The position numbers and the translations under genes were made by a program. The notes beneath the pieces were generated by a model. That model was not told the origin of the DNA and did not search any database. It saw only the letters and a list, made by a program, of their open reading frames with translations. From NCBI GenBank assembly GCA_019873645.1, contig JAIOAX010000014.1:1-64000 (forward strand): a DNA stretch of 64,000 nt, read 5' to 3'. Positions 1-8,500 of this stretch are shown in pieces. The DNA comes from Chloroflexota bacterium (lineage in GTDB: Bacteria; Chloroflexota; Anaerolineae; B4-G1; SLSP01). Position 1 is the first letter of the stretch, and each line of letters opens with the position of its first letter.

Positions 1-89
1 CCGCACTCTGGGCAGGTGTCCAGCTCGGCGTGGTAGATGCGGCGTTCCGCTATCGCAAAATCCCTGGGACGACGCCGTACATGGCTCAT
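1..89 (-). CDS. Truncated ORF with N-terminal zinc-ribbon CPxC motif
   Basis: The ORF starts with ATG at 89 and runs off the left edge, so only 29 residues are visible. The peptide is very basic (VRRRPRD near the start) and ends in TCPEC, which looks like the first half of a zinc knuckle. A strong Shine-Dalgarno (GGAGG) lies just upstream of the ATG and a plausible minus-strand promoter at 122-151, so it is probably a genuine gene start. Such an N-terminus occurs in some transposases and in small zinc-ribbon proteins. The function cannot be decided from this fragment. Confidence 0.5.
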   Translation of the reverse strand, partial: MSHVRRRPRDFAIAERRIYHAELDTCPEC

Positions 90-100
90 CCTTCACCTCC

Positions 101-151
101 TTGCTCTCTTAGGATGACTCAAGTATACCTCATAACTTGTTAATGTGCCAA
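101..151. promoter_or_regulatory. Divergent promoters for hicA and the left-edge ORF
   Basis: Plus strand: TTGCTC (101-106) and TATACC (124-129), spacer 17, placing transcription start only about 10 nt before the hicA GTG. Minus strand: TTGGCA (complement of 146-151) and TATACT (complement of 122-127), spacer 18. The two -10 elements overlap, so the two genes may compete for polymerase. Confidence 0.45.
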
Positions 152-405
152 TTATACTACAATGCCAGAAAACGCTGGAGTTGATATTTGCCAGGCCGAC
201 CAGCGGTAATATCAACTGGGCCGATATTGAAGCGCTCTTTATTGAACTTGGCGCCGAGTTGAGCCAGCGGGAAGGCTCGCGTATTGGAGTTCGCCTTTTT
301 GGAGAGATAAGAGTTTTTCACAGGCCGCACCCTTCACCGGTCACAGATAAGGGAGCGGTCGCCAGTATTCGAAAATGGTTGAAAGAACATGGGGTGGAGC
401 CATGA
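145..405 (+). CDS. hicA: HicA-family mRNA interferase toxin
   Basis: The 86-residue protein matches the HicA toxin pattern: a KTLELIFARPTSG-like N-terminus, a central WADIEALF helix, a GSR turn and the catalytic-type histidine in RVFHRPHP (about residue 59), followed by a basic KWLKEHG helix. HicA is a small double-stranded-RNA-binding-fold ribonuclease that cleaves mRNA when released from its antitoxin. The GTG at 145 is the only in-frame start close to the family's usual length. No good Shine-Dalgarno precedes it and the promoter would give an almost leaderless message. The stop overlaps the start of hicB (ATGA), as expected for a coupled toxin-antitoxin pair. Confidence 0.85.
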   Translation: MPIILQCQKTLELIFARPTSGNINWADIEALFIELGAELSQREGSRIGVRLFGEIRVFHRPHPSPVTDKGAVASIRKWLKEHGVEP

Positions 406-740
406 TGAACATTATGGAGATTAACGGCTACCAGGCTGTCATTCAATACGATCCGGAAATCGAGATGTTCAGAGGAGAATTTATTGGCCTCAACGGCGGT
501 GCAGATTTTTATGCTAAAGATATTGATAGCTTGCGCCGCGAAGGTGAAATCTCGTTGAAAGTTTTTCTTGATATGTGTCGTGAGGATGGCATAGAGCCGC
601 GCAAGAGGTATTCTGGTAGATTTAATTTGCGAATCTCGCCAGAATTGCACGCAGAGATCGCAAAACGCGCTACGGCAGCGGGAAGAAGCCTGAATCAATG
701 GGTTGTGGAAGTGCTGCAACAATCGCTGCAAACCACGTAA
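402..740 (+). CDS. hicB: HicB-family antitoxin with ribbon-helix-helix tail
   Basis: This is the 112-residue partner of the upstream toxin. The first ~70 residues form the HicB-like partial RNase H fold (YQAVIQYDPE, then GEFIGLNG), and the C-terminal ~40 residues are a CopG/Arc-type ribbon-helix-helix (FNLRISPELHAEIAKRA, SLNQWVVEVL) that should bind the operon's own promoter. The start is taken at ATG 402, which overlaps the hicA stop and follows a GGGGTGGAG ribosome-binding site. A start at 375 would lie inside hicA without such a site. Toxin neutralisation and autorepression are inferred from the family. Confidence 0.85.
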   Translation: MMNIMEINGYQAVIQYDPEIEMFRGEFIGLNGGADFYAKDIDSLRREGEISLKVFLDMCREDGIEPRKRYSGRFNLRISPELHAEIAKRATAAGRSLNQWVVEVLQQSLQTT

Positions 741-755
741 AGGACGCAGATTCCT

Positions 756-791
756 AAAAACATGGCGCCCGTCATTGATTATGACGGGCGC
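756..791 (-). terminator. Rho-independent terminator of the FHA gene
   Basis: An 11-bp perfect stem (765-775 with 781-791, GCGCCCGTCAT type) has a 5-nt loop. Read on the minus strand it is followed closely by a run of five U (complement of 756-760). It sits just past the FHA gene stop; hicB on the other strand may also use it. Confidence 0.75.
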
Positions 792-819
792 TGTGCTATG
801 GAGGTATTGCGTTGCCTGT

Positions 820-1461
820 TTACAAAACAGGCATAGGGATGTTGAAGATTTCAAAAACCTTCTGCCAGAACTCCACCGGCGCGAACCACAGGTACACGGC
901 GACGGCAGCGCAGAGACAGATCAGGATGAGCAAAATCGCAATGACGATGTACACGCGCTGGGAGCGTCTGGGCCGTGTTGCCCCCACGGCTTGCAGCGTC
1001 GGGGCCGGCTGAGGCAGAGGCGCTGCTGCGCTTTCGGGATAGGCCGGGTAAGGTTCTTCGTAAGCAGGCGGTGGGGGTGGCATAAGCGCATCGTAGTCGG
1101 TCATCACACCGGTAGGCGTGCCGGGCGGCGTGAGCTTTACCGTCGGCAACCCCGCTTCGACCTCATACCGAAAAGCGACGTAGTCCGCCAGACCGATAAT
1201 GTCGCCAGGTTTTAGCCGTTGCGGGGAAGTAAGCGCCCTCCCGTTCAACCACGTGCCGTTGGTGCTACCCATATCTTCGACAACGGCGCCATCCGGCAAT
1301 AGCCGAATCTGCGTATGATGGCGTGAAATGCGAGGGTTGTCAATGACGATGGTGTTATCGGCGGTGCGTCCAATCGTACAGACCATGTCTTGCAAAACAT
1401 AAGCCTGACCCTGGTTCGGTCCCTCGGTCACTACAAGCAAGCGGCGTGTCTGGTTTTCCAT
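820..1461 (-). CDS. FHA-domain protein with C-terminal membrane anchor
   Basis: The 213-residue protein (ATG 1461, GAGGAGG Shine-Dalgarno 9 nt upstream) has an N-terminal forkhead-associated domain with the expected signature residues: CTIGR, then ISRHH, then GSTNGTWLNG. FHA domains bind phosphothreonine peptides and usually pair with Ser/Thr kinases, although no kinase gene is in this window. A proline/tyrosine-rich linker follows, then a basic RRSQR stop-transfer segment and one hydrophobic helix (IVIAILLILICLCAAVAVYL) near the C-terminus. The FHA domain is therefore probably cytoplasmic and the protein tail-anchored. Partner and pathway are unknown. Confidence 0.85.
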   Translation of the reverse strand: MENQTRRLLVVTEGPNQGQAYVLQDMVCTIGRTADNTIVIDNPRISRHHTQIRLLPDGAVVEDMGSTNGTWLNGRALTSPQRLKPGDIIGLADYVAFRYEVEAGLPTVKLTPPGTPTGVMTDYDALMPPPPPAYEEPYPAYPESAAAPLPQPAPTLQAVGATRPRRSQRVYIVIAILLILICLCAAVAVYLWFAPVEFWQKVFEIFNIPMPVL

Positions 1462-1811
1462 CAACCTGGACCTCCTCACTCAAGACGTTCCCTGATTTCC
1501 AAAAACGAGTATACTCTGGTAATGTATGGACGCAAGTATGACCAGGAATGTTCCTGCGGATTTCCCCAACCGCGCCTCTAGTACCGCGCGGCGCAATCAC
1601 TTCCTGGTTAAACAGCGCTCCAATAGCTTGAAGGGGAACGCCAGTTCCCAGTTCGGTAGCGTCCCGGTTAAACTGGCTACAACAACCGCGGATCTGGCGA
1701 TCCGCTCTGAACATAGCTAACTCCGAGCATAGCCAACCAGCGTAGGATTTCTGCCACGATGTACTAGCCTGTCTGACCGGCGGCATAAATAACGACTTTA
1801 CGAGGAAGATC
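1462..1811. other. 350-bp divergent intergenic region, nothing recognised
   Basis: The gap separates the FHA gene (minus) from the dipeptidase gene (plus). It must contain both promoters, but no convincing -35/-10 pair, RNA structure or small ORF was found. A minus-strand reading frame crosses it but is rich in Cys, Arg and Trp and overlaps the FHA gene, so it is taken as spurious. Confidence 0.4.
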
Positions 1812-2876
1812 ATGACACCGATTCTTGTGGATGCTCATCTGGATTTGGCTTACAATGCTGTGGTGCTAGGACGTGACTTGTTGCGTCCTTTAGCGGAAGT
1901 TCGTGCCCGCGAGGCCGAAACGCCGCCGCCTATCCCCTCGTCCGGCACATGCCTGACCACGTTGCCCGCACTCCTTGCAGGGCGGGTCGCGGTCGTGGGC
2001 GCCAGTATCTTTGTCTCGCCGGCGCGTCCGGGGAGAGTAGAGGTACAAGCCTATCGCACACCCGATGAAGCGCGCCGCTACGCTGTGCTCCAGCTTGACT
2101 ATTATCGTCGTCTGGCTGATGAACAGGAACAAATCGTGCTCCTGAGTAGCGACACCGACTTGGAGACGGTGCTGACTTCCTGGGAAACGGATCGGCCGCA
2201 GCTTGGTCTCTTCGTTGTGATGGAAGGCGCGGAGCCATTGCGCGAGCCGGGCGAAACAGGCTGGTGGGTGGAACGTGGCTTGCGCGGCATTGGGCTTGCC
2301 TGGGCAATGGGGACACGCTACGCTGGCGGCAACGCCGCGCCGGGGCCATTGACCGACGAGGGACGCAAGCTGCTTACAGCGATGGCCGATTACAACCTGC
2401 TGCTCGATCTCAGCCATCTATGGGAAGAGGCTGCTTATGAAGCGTTGGACCGTTACCCCGGCCCACTTGCCGCCACCCACGCGAATCCACGGGCATTTGT
2501 GGATTCGCCGCGGCAACTTCCCGACGCGCTCATCCGCCGCATTGCCGACCGCGATGGCGTGATCGGCGTCGTCCCCTTTAATCTGATGTTAGACAAAGCA
2601 TGGCGTCATGGCGACGCCCGGCTTCCCCTGACGCGCGTGGCCGAAGTGGTGGATCATATCTGCCAGGTGACCGGCGACGCGCGCTTTGTGGGCATCGGCT
2701 CGGATTTCGACGGCGGCTTTGGACGCGAGGCCGTCCCTGAAGGCCTGGACTCCATTGCCGACCTGGGGAAACTCGGCGACCTGCTGAGCGAACGCGGCTA
2801 TACGGCTGCCGATGTCACGGCCATTTTGAGCGGCAACTGGCTGCGTGTGATGCGGCAAGTCCTGGAAAGCGGCTAG
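1812..2876 (+). CDS. Membrane dipeptidase (peptidase M19) family protein
   Basis: This 354-residue protein has the length and motifs of the renal/membrane dipeptidase family, zinc enzymes that cleave dipeptides. Metal-ligand motifs are visible in order: DAHLD at the N-terminus, a glutamate in VVMEGAE (about residue 138), LDLSHLWEEA, ATHANPR, and GIGSDFDGGFG near the C-terminus. No signal peptide or membrane helix is present, so it is probably cytoplasmic. The start has a GAGGAAG site just upstream (ACGAGGAAGATC-ATG). It stands alone between the FHA gene and the 6S RNA, so its substrate cannot be inferred from context. Confidence 0.9.
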   Translation: MTPILVDAHLDLAYNAVVLGRDLLRPLAEVRAREAETPPPIPSSGTCLTTLPALLAGRVAVVGASIFVSPARPGRVEVQAYRTPDEARRYAVLQLDYYRRLADEQEQIVLLSSDTDLETVLTSWETDRPQLGLFVVMEGAEPLREPGETGWWVERGLRGIGLAWAMGTRYAGGNAAPGPLTDEGRKLLTAMADYNLLLDLSHLWEEAAYEALDRYPGPLAATHANPRAFVDSPRQLPDALIRRIADRDGVIGVVPFNLMLDKAWRHGDARLPLTRVAEVVDHICQVTGDARFVGIGSDFDGGFGREAVPEGLDSIADLGKLGDLLSERGYTAADVTAILSGNWLRVMRQVLESG

Positions 2877-2950
2877 GGATCTCCTCAGAATTTTCGGCAG
2901 GGCTATCGCATTTGGCCGCTTCCGGCAACTGAATACGGCCTAAAGGCCGG

Positions 2951-3000
2951 GGAAAGGGGGATTTTTGTGGCGGGGCGAAGCCCCGCCACAAAAATCCCCC
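2951..3000. repeat. Perfect palindromic element (copy 1 of a dispersed family)
   Basis: A 21-bp perfect stem (2956-2976 with 2980-3000) has a GAA loop. The core runs GGGGGATTTTTGTGG into a GC-rich tip. Two related hairpins with the same GGGGATTT...GGC-GAA-GCC...AAATCCCC plan occur at 8169-8205 and 60947-60984. It lies downstream of the dipeptidase gene and may act as its terminator, but the dispersed copies suggest a REP or MITE-like repeat. Confidence 0.75.
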
Positions 3001-3089
3001 TAAAAACGCCGCTTTAGCGGCATAACAGACAGCACGACGGGACAAAGTTTTCCAAATGCGATAGCCCTAGAATTTTCGGAGTTTGGGGG

Positions 3090-3117
3090 TTGCCTTCTCT
3101 TCAAACTGTGGTATTAT
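3090..3117 (+). promoter_or_regulatory. Promoter of the 6S RNA gene
   Basis: TTGCCT (3090-3095) and TATTAT (3112-3117) have a 16-bp spacer, predicting initiation at about 3121-3125, exactly where the closing stem of the RNA begins. Confidence 0.6.
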
Positions 3118-3120
3118 TAT

Positions 3121-3300
3121 CGCCGTACCTGCCGTGTGCGTGAAACCGATACGGGGTTTTGAGCCAACATTTTGATAAAGAGGGGTCCCTCGTCCAAAGA
3201 ACGAGGCCGCGGTAGCTTTCGAGCAAGGCGAATTCGTTCGGCAGGACCCCACCTGCGTCAGCAGGGTCAAAGCCAGCGGTACACGGCACGGCGGGGCCGG
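3121..3300 (+). ncRNA. ssrS: 6S RNA
   Basis: This is a free-standing RNA of about 180 nt with its own promoter and a terminator. The ends pair in a closing stem (TGCCGTGT near 3130 with ACACGGCA at 3281-3288, plus GCCG/CGGC). The middle contains TTTTGAGCCAACATTTTGAT, which lines up with the CUGAGCCGAUAUUUCAUACC segment remembered from Escherichia coli 6S RNA. The 3' half GGGTCAAAGCCAGCGGTACA lines up with GGGUUACAGCCUGCGGCGGC of the same RNA. Internal stems include GGGGTCC with GGACCCC. 6S RNA mimics an open promoter and sequesters RNA polymerase holoenzyme in stationary phase. Exact ends are approximate. Confidence 0.78.
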
Positions 3301-3318
3301 CCTTATGCCGATAAAAAA

Positions 3319-3348
3319 CCATGCTCCCTGAAAGAGCATGGTTTTTTT
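3319..3348 (+). terminator. Terminator of the 6S RNA gene
   Basis: An 8-bp stem CCATGCTC/GAGCATGG (3319-3326 with 3334-3341) is followed by seven T. Confidence 0.85.
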
Positions 3349-3487
3349 ATTTGTTATGTAAAGCTATCTTGACTTTCCCTGACGCTTGTGTTATGCTCAG
3401 ATTAGTGTTGCAACCGTTTTCCTACTTTATCATAAGGGTGTAGGATGGGTTGTGCAGTGCGGATATCGTCATTGTAGTCGAGGAATT

Positions 3488-4321
3488 ATGTATTGGGAAC
3501 GAGTCTCTGAAGAGATTTATCTCTTTACCAGCGATCGTTATGCGCTGGTAAATTCGCTTGCGATTGTCACACGTGAAGGGATTGTGGCGATTGACGGCCT
3601 GCCTTTCCCCGATGAAGCCAAACAAATTGCGCGCTTCCTTGAGATACGGGTAGGAAAAGGCTTTCACTCTTACATTTTAACCCACCATCACATGGATCAT
3701 GTGTACGGCTTGTTTGCTTTCCCCGATGGCGTAGATGTGCTCGGGCATGAGCTGTGCCGTCGTAAACTGTTGGAAGTCGGCGAAGCGTCACTTAACGAGG
3801 CCCGCCAAAGCGATCCTGCCTTTGAGGAGGTCCGCCTGCGTATTCCTAATGTTACCTTCGACAGCGGGGAATTAGTGCTGCATGTCGACAACAAGACTTT
3901 TCGTTTGTTGTCACTGCCTGGCCACACCGACGACAACATTGGCATCCTTATGGAAGAAGAGGAGATTTTGATTGCCGGTGACGCGGTTATGGCGATCCCG
4001 ATCATTGCTGATGGCGATTGGGAGCGCGAAATCGAAACCCTGCGCTATATCAAGAAACTGGCGCCTGAGACCATCGTCCAGGGACACGGGGAGGTTATCC
4101 TGCGCGGCGAGGTGCAGGCCGTCATGGATCGTTACATCGCTTATCTTGAATGTGTTCACAAGAAAGCTCGTGCCATGCTGCGTCAGAACCGCGACCGCAA
4201 AGAACTGTGGAACATCCCGCTTGAAGATTGTGGCCTTGAGCGGGTCCCCCTCGGCATTGCCAGCCACCGTCTGCACGTGGCGAACATCATGAGCGTGTAC
4301 GACAAACTCAAGACAGGATAA
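3488..4321 (+). CDS. Metallo-beta-lactamase fold hydrolase
   Basis: This 277-residue protein has the binuclear metal signature of the MBL superfamily: THHHMDHV around residues 65-72, then GHTDDN, AGDAV and QGHGE as the later metal-ligand stretches. The N-terminus (YWERVSEEIYLFTS) resembles quinoprotein-relay/SoxH-like hydrolases. The start is placed at ATG 3488, after GTCGAGGAATT, rather than at 3386, because the extra 34 residues look unlike the family and the site is good. There is no signal peptide. It stands between 6S RNA and xerC. The substrate is unknown: glyoxalase-II-like thioester, lactone and other hydrolases share these motifs. Confidence 0.85.
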   Translation: MYWERVSEEIYLFTSDRYALVNSLAIVTREGIVAIDGLPFPDEAKQIARFLEIRVGKGFHSYILTHHHMDHVYGLFAFPDGVDVLGHELCRRKLLEVGEASLNEARQSDPAFEEVRLRIPNVTFDSGELVLHVDNKTFRLLSLPGHTDDNIGILMEEEEILIAGDAVMAIPIIADGDWEREIETLRYIKKLAPETIVQGHGEVILRGEVQAVMDRYIAYLECVHKKARAMLRQNRDRKELWNIPLEDCGLERVPLGIASHRLHVANIMSVYDKLKTG

Positions 4322-4322
4322 G

Positions 4323-4441
4323 TGGCGAATTACGAATGGCGAATTACGAATAGCGAATGACGAATGGTGAATGACGGGCGACTTGCTGATTCGCTGATTC
4401 GCCGATTCGCTGATTCGCTGATTCTTCGATTCACTGATTTT
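4323..4441. repeat. Short-unit repeat, GCGAATxA/GATTCGCT family
   Basis: The first half has tandem CGAAT(T/G)ACGAATGGCG-like units; the second has the complementary orientation (GATTCGCT repeated about five times). The whole can fold into an imperfect hairpin. It fills the gap between the MBL gene and xerC and reaches to within 3 nt of the xerC start codon, so xerC has no recognisable Shine-Dalgarno. Confidence 0.8.
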
Positions 4442-4443
4442 TA

Positions 4444-5400
4444 ATGGACACCTTACGCCTATGGTTAGAACGCTACCTTGATGCCCTGGAACGCGATAAT
4501 GCCTCGCCTTACACCGTCAAAAATTACCGTACCGACATCGGACAATTCCTCGATTATTGCGCCGAACACGGCGTGACGACCCTTGCCGATCTGACCCGTG
4601 ACCTGGTACGCGAGCACCTTGCCGAACTGGCGGAAGCGGAATACGTGCGGGCCAGCATTGCGCGGCGCGTTTTCGAGCTGCGCGCTTTTGGAGACTTTCT
4701 GCTGCGCAACGCAGCCTGGAATCAGAACCTCTTTCGCCGCGTCTACGCGCCGCGTTTGCCCCGTCGTCTGCCCCGCCATCTCACCATCGAGGAAGTGCAA
4801 CGTTTGCTGGCCGTCCCGGATGTCGCATCGCCGCAGGGGGCGCGGGACCGCGCCATCCTCGAGACGCTGTATGCGGCCGGCGTGCGAGTGGCCGAGCTGG
4901 TAGGGTTGGATTTGCGCGATCTCAACCTGGAGGCAGCCGAAGTGCGCGTCATCGGCAAGGGGGATAAAGAGCGTGTGGCGCTCCTGGGGCAGCCGGCGGT
5001 AGCGGCGTTGCGGGCTTATCTCAACGTGGGGCGCCCGGCGCTGTTGGCCGATCATCCGCCGACCAATGCGGTGTTCCTCAATCGTTTTGGACAGCGGCTT
5101 TCCGTGCGCTCGGTGGATGAGATCGTGCGGCAGGCCGGCGTCGCTGCCGGCCTGGAACAAACGGTGACGCCACACTTGCTGCGTCACACCTTCGCTACCC
5201 ACATGCTCGACGGCGGCGCCGATTTGCGGGTGGTTCAGGAACTGCTGGGCCACGAAAATCTGGCGACAACGCAGATTTACGCGCACGTGACCCAAAAGCG
5301 CGCGCGGGAGATTTACCTGCGTGCGCATCCACGTTCCCAGGATGTCCCTCCATCCTTCACCGACGCTGCCGCTTCCCCAATGCAAAACGGGGCCTGTTAG
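4444..5400 (+). CDS. xerC: Tyrosine recombinase XerC/XerD type
   Basis: This 318-residue protein has an N-terminal SAM-like core-binding domain (residues ~1-90) and a C-terminal catalytic domain with the R-K-H-R-H-Y set: Arg in YAAGVRVAEL, Lys in GKGDKE, HLLRHTFATHML, LGHEN and the nucleophile Tyr in TTQIYAHV. The length and the absence of a nearby integrative element fit the chromosomal dimer-resolution recombinase acting at dif rather than a phage integrase. The ATG directly follows a repeat element with no clear ribosome-binding site, so the true start is slightly uncertain. The stop lies in the loop region of a terminator hairpin. Confidence 0.88.
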   Translation: MDTLRLWLERYLDALERDNASPYTVKNYRTDIGQFLDYCAEHGVTTLADLTRDLVREHLAELAEAEYVRASIARRVFELRAFGDFLLRNAAWNQNLFRRVYAPRLPRRLPRHLTIEEVQRLLAVPDVASPQGARDRAILETLYAAGVRVAELVGLDLRDLNLEAAEVRVIGKGDKERVALLGQPAVAALRAYLNVGRPALLADHPPTNAVFLNRFGQRLSVRSVDEIVRQAGVAAGLEQTVTPHLLRHTFATHMLDGGADLRVVQELLGHENLATTQIYAHVTQKRAREIYLRAHPRSQDVPPSFTDAAASPMQNGAC

Positions 5401-5409
5401 CCCCGTTTT
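5384..5409. terminator. Bidirectional terminator between xerC and clpC
   Basis: A 10-bp perfect stem AAAACGGGGC/GCCCCGTTTT (5384-5393 with 5400-5409) has a 6-nt loop. T-runs flank it on both strands, serving the convergent xerC and clpC genes. The xerC stop codon is part of the hairpin. Confidence 0.85.
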
Positions 5410-5433
5410 TGCCAATAGTGCGCTTTGGGTGTC

Positions 5434-7923
5434 TTACGCCGCGATGCCCGGCGCGGCGATTGCCATCTCCGGTTCTACCGTATGCTGGATGACCAGCCCA
5501 TTTTCGTCGCCATCCACGATAATCGTATCGCCTGATTGATACTCACCGCTGAGCAATCTGTCAGAGAGCGGCGTCTCGACTTCTTGCTGAATCAGCCGTT
5601 TGAGCGGGCGGGCGCCGAATTCGGGATTGTAGCCGTGAACAGCGAGCCATTCCTGCGCTCCTTCGGTGAGGATGAGGTTCAAGTTGTTTTCCTGGAGACG
5701 GGCCCGCACCTTACCGATTTCCAGCAGGACGATTTGCCGGATGTCGTCGTGGTTCAGCGCGCGGAACACGATCACGCTGTCCACGCGGTTGAGGAATTCG
5801 GGGCGAAACAGCTTGCGCAGGCGGTTCATGAGCTTCTGACTCATATCTTTGTAGGCTTGCTCGGCGTCGGTCTCCAACGTTTCCAGCGTGAAGCCCAGCT
5901 TTCCCTGGTGCATAATCTCGTCCGCACCCACATTCGAGGTCATAATGATCAACGTATTGCGGAAGTCTACTTTGCGCCCCTTGGCGTCGCTCAAGACACC
6001 TTCTTCCATGATCTGGAGTAACATGTTGAACGCATCGGGGTGGGCTTTCTCGATCTCATCGAAGACAATGATCGAATAAGGCCGGCGGCGGATGGCTTCG
6101 GTCAGTTGTCCGGCGTCCTCATAACCCACGTAGCCGGGAGGTGCGCCTACCAGCCGGGCTACGGAGTGCCGTTCCATAAACTCTGACATATCAAGCTGGA
6201 GCAACGCATCTTCGCTGCCGAACATAAACCTGGCCAGCGCTTTGGCAAGTTCGGTTTTGCCCACGCCGGTTGGCCCCAGGAAAATGAAAGAGCCGATAGG
6301 CCGGTGTGGATCCTTCAGGCCGGCGCGCGCCCGCCGCACCGCTTTAGCGATTTTTTCGATAGCGTCATCTTGTCCGACGATAGACTGGCGCAGTGTGTTC
6401 TCCATCTCCAGCAGGCGTCGGGATTCCGTTTCGGCAAGTTGCGTCATCGGGATGCCCGTCCACATGGCGATGATCTCCGCCACATCTTCGGGATAGACGG
6501 TCAACCCTCCGTCTTCGTTCATTTGACGCTGCCGGAGTTCCGTCATTCTGGCTTCGAGATATTTTTCCTCCTCGGCCAGGGCATTGACCTCGGCAGTCTT
6601 CTTTTCCGCCTCCAGTTGCGCGCGCTTGAGCCGCACACCTTGCAACTGCTCAAAGACTTCGCGCAACTCAATGGAAACCGGAGACTTATACATCTTGACC
6701 CGCGAAGCGCCTTCGTCCATCACATCAATGGCCTTGTCGGGCAAGTAGCGATCGGTGACGTAACGTGCCGAGAGCCGCGCGGCCGCCTCGAGGGCCTCAT
6801 CGCTGATGTGCAGGTTGTGATGTTGCTCGTAGGCGTGCTTGATGCCGCGCAGAATGCTGATGGTTTGTTCGACGGTGGGTTCATCCACGAACACCGGTTG
6901 GAAGCGACGTTCCAGGGCCGGGTCAGATTCAATGTACTTGCGGTACTCATCCAGCGTGGTGGCGCCGATGCATTGGAGTTCACCGCGGGCCAGCGCCGGC
7001 TTGAGGATGTTGGCGGCGTCCATCGAGGAACCGGCTGCCCCGGCGCCTACCAGCATGTGGACTTCATCCACAAACAGGATGGTATTGCTGCCCTTGAGTT
7101 CGTGCAGGATGCGCTTCAACCGCTCCTCGAATTGCCCGCGATAGATCGTGCCGGCAACCAGCGCGCCGACGTCCAGTTGTACCACGCGCTTGCCCAGGAT
7201 GGGGCCGGGCACGCCGCCGGAGACGATGCGCTGCGCCAATCCCTCAACGATGGCGGTTTTGCCAACGCCGGGTTCGCCGATGAGCGCGGGATTGTTCTTG
7301 GTGCGGCGCGCCAAAATCTGGATGACGCGCTCGATTTCGGTCTGCCGTCCGATGACGGGATCGAGTTTGGATTCTTCGGCCAGGCGGGTGAGGTCCACCG
7401 TGACGTGGGCCAGCACGGAGTCTTGCGGCGCACGCTCTGTCCCACGGGCCGGCGTCGCTTTGCGGCTGGCCGGTTCGGGGGTACCGCTGGGGGTCAGACG
7501 CTCAATCCGCCGCCGGATGGCCTCGACGGAAAGCCCGGCCTGCGTCAGCACGGCAATGATGACCCCCTCGTGTTGTTGCAACAGGGCCAGCAGCAGATGT
7601 TGGGTGTCCACCATCGAGCTTTGGTGCTTTTGCATTTCCTCGATGGCCATCTGGATGAGGATTTTGGTGGATTGGCGCAGTTCTGGCTCCGGCGCGACCA
7701 GCGGGGCGGCATTGGAAAGCCGCGCCACGGTTTGTTGCGCTTGCACGGCGCGCAATCCCATATCCCGCAGCACCCGCCCGGCAATGCCTTCACCTTCAAG
7801 CATCAGACCAAGCAGGATGTGTTCGGGGCCGATGGTGGCATGGCGCATGCGCGTGGCTTCGATTTGCGCAAAGCGCAGAACTTCCTGTGCAGCCGGTGTA
7901 AATTTTTCCAGTGGATCGCCCAT
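5434..7923 (-). CDS. clpC: Clp ATPase, ClpC-like unfoldase
   Basis: This 829-residue protein has two N-terminal Clp_N repeats (residues ~1-145) and a first AAA+ domain with Walker A GEPGVGKT at about 216-223. A short middle domain lacks the long ClpB coiled coil. The second AAA+ domain has GPTGVGKT, and a D2-small domain follows. A GKLGF loop matches the (I/L/V)GF tripeptide used by ClpA/ClpC/ClpX to dock on ClpP, so it is called ClpC rather than the disaggregase ClpB. The start ATG 7923 follows GAGGGT; the longer frame from 7950 lacks support. No clpP is in the window. It unfolds substrate proteins for degradation. Confidence 0.88.
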   Translation of the reverse strand: MGDPLEKFTPAAQEVLRFAQIEATRMRHATIGPEHILLGLMLEGEGIAGRVLRDMGLRAVQAQQTVARLSNAAPLVAPEPELRQSTKILIQMAIEEMQKHQSSMVDTQHLLLALLQQHEGVIIAVLTQAGLSVEAIRRRIERLTPSGTPEPASRKATPARGTERAPQDSVLAHVTVDLTRLAEESKLDPVIGRQTEIERVIQILARRTKNNPALIGEPGVGKTAIVEGLAQRIVSGGVPGPILGKRVVQLDVGALVAGTIYRGQFEERLKRILHELKGSNTILFVDEVHMLVGAGAAGSSMDAANILKPALARGELQCIGATTLDEYRKYIESDPALERRFQPVFVDEPTVEQTISILRGIKHAYEQHHNLHISDEALEAAARLSARYVTDRYLPDKAIDVMDEGASRVKMYKSPVSIELREVFEQLQGVRLKRAQLEAEKKTAEVNALAEEEKYLEARMTELRQRQMNEDGGLTVYPEDVAEIIAMWTGIPMTQLAETESRRLLEMENTLRQSIVGQDDAIEKIAKAVRRARAGLKDPHRPIGSFIFLGPTGVGKTELAKALARFMFGSEDALLQLDMSEFMERHSVARLVGAPPGYVGYEDAGQLTEAIRRRPYSIIVFDEIEKAHPDAFNMLLQIMEEGVLSDAKGRKVDFRNTLIIMTSNVGADEIMHQGKLGFTLETLETDAEQAYKDMSQKLMNRLRKLFRPEFLNRVDSVIVFRALNHDDIRQIVLLEIGKVRARLQENNLNLILTEGAQEWLAVHGYNPEFGARPLKRLIQQEVETPLSDRLLSGEYQSGDTIIVDGDENGLVIQHTVEPEMAIAAPGIAA

Positions 7924-8124
7924 GGTGCTACCCTCAATCCTATTCCACATATATCAGGGTGACGTTTTGAATATCGTTCGCGTTGTCCAGCGAACACACC
8001 TCACTCTCCCACAGCTCCAATTCCATTATAGCACAAAAACGGGTGAAGAAATCTCGAAGCTTGAAATGGGATGCATTTCAGGACGGGGACAAGTTTTTTT
8101 TGAGTTTTCCCCTCTCCCCCCCTG

Positions 8125-8205
8125 CCTCCGCTCTCCCCGCACGCGGGGAGAGCGGAGGATTTCTCAAAGGGGGATTTGGGACGGCGAAGCCGCCCCAAAT
8201 CCCCC
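8125..8205 (+). repeat. Composite palindromic element (copy 2)
   Basis: Two consecutive hairpins: CCTCCGCTCTCCCCGC with its complement (8125-8140, 8143-8158), then the GGGGGATTTGGG...GCC hairpin (8169-8185 with 8189-8205, GAA loop, one mismatch). The same two-hairpin order joined by ATTTCTCAAAGGGG occurs in reverse orientation at 60947-61030, showing that this is a mobile or duplicated unit of about 80 bp. Confidence 0.75.
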
Positions 8206-8319
8206 TATTTACCTCCCCGCCCCCTTTTTGGGGGCCGGCGGTGGGGGCGCAAAAGTGCAATGTTAGCCCTTAGCCTCATTGTGAGTTCCGCAGGAGGTTT
8301 ACGATATCCCCCCATGCAT

Positions 8320-8347
8320 AAAAGCACGGGAGTGTCCCCGTGCTTTT
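8320..8347. terminator. Terminator-type hairpin
   Basis: An 11-bp stem AAAAGCACGGG/CCCGTGCTTTT (8320-8330 with 8337-8347) has short A/T tails on both sides. It most likely ends transcription of the 59-residue gene (minus strand), but either direction is possible. Confidence 0.65.
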
Positions 8348-8413
8348 AGTCGAACCATACATTGAGACTAACAATCGGCAAGCGATAACTGCAACGCTGT
8401 TAGACTCGCTTTG

Positions 8414-8484
8414 CACCGCCGAGACACCGAGTGCGTCGAGGAAAATGCCCTAAAACTCTCGGCGTTCTCTGTGCCTCTGCGGTG
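8414..8484. repeat. Imperfect inverted repeat, ACCGCCGAGACACCGAG family
   Basis: The left arm CACCGCCGAGACACCGAG (8414-8431) is complementary with gaps to CTCGGCGTTCTCTGTGCC...GCGGTG (8458-8484). The arms are built of GAG(A/G)CAC-like units, another family of the short-unit inverted repeats in this window. Confidence 0.6.
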
Positions 8485-8500
8485 AATTTAGTTGAGTGCT

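Larger units (their letters stand above)
7924..8500. other. 577-bp non-coding region with repeats and hairpins
   Basis: The region between clpC (minus) and a 59-residue gene (minus) contains a composite palindromic element (8125-8205), a terminator-type hairpin (8320-8347) and a diverged inverted repeat (8414-8484). No coding frame has a ribosome-binding site or recognisable composition. The clpC promoter should lie near 7930-8030 but is not obvious. Confidence 0.5.

Noticed and set aside
1355..1813. A 152-codon minus-strand frame over the FHA start and the upstream gap
   Set aside because: It overlaps the FHA gene on the same strand in another frame, no Shine-Dalgarno, unlikely amino-acid composition.
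4444..5400. Integrase of a prophage or integrative element
   Set aside because: No phage or mobilisation genes nearby, no att-like repeats, and the sequence is typical of chromosomal XerC/D.
6304..7962. A 552-codon open frame on the plus strand opposite clpC
   Set aside because: It is the antisense of the well-conserved clpC gene, lacks a ribosome-binding site and its composition (many His, Gln, Asp, Arg) is typical of shadow frames in G/C-rich genes.
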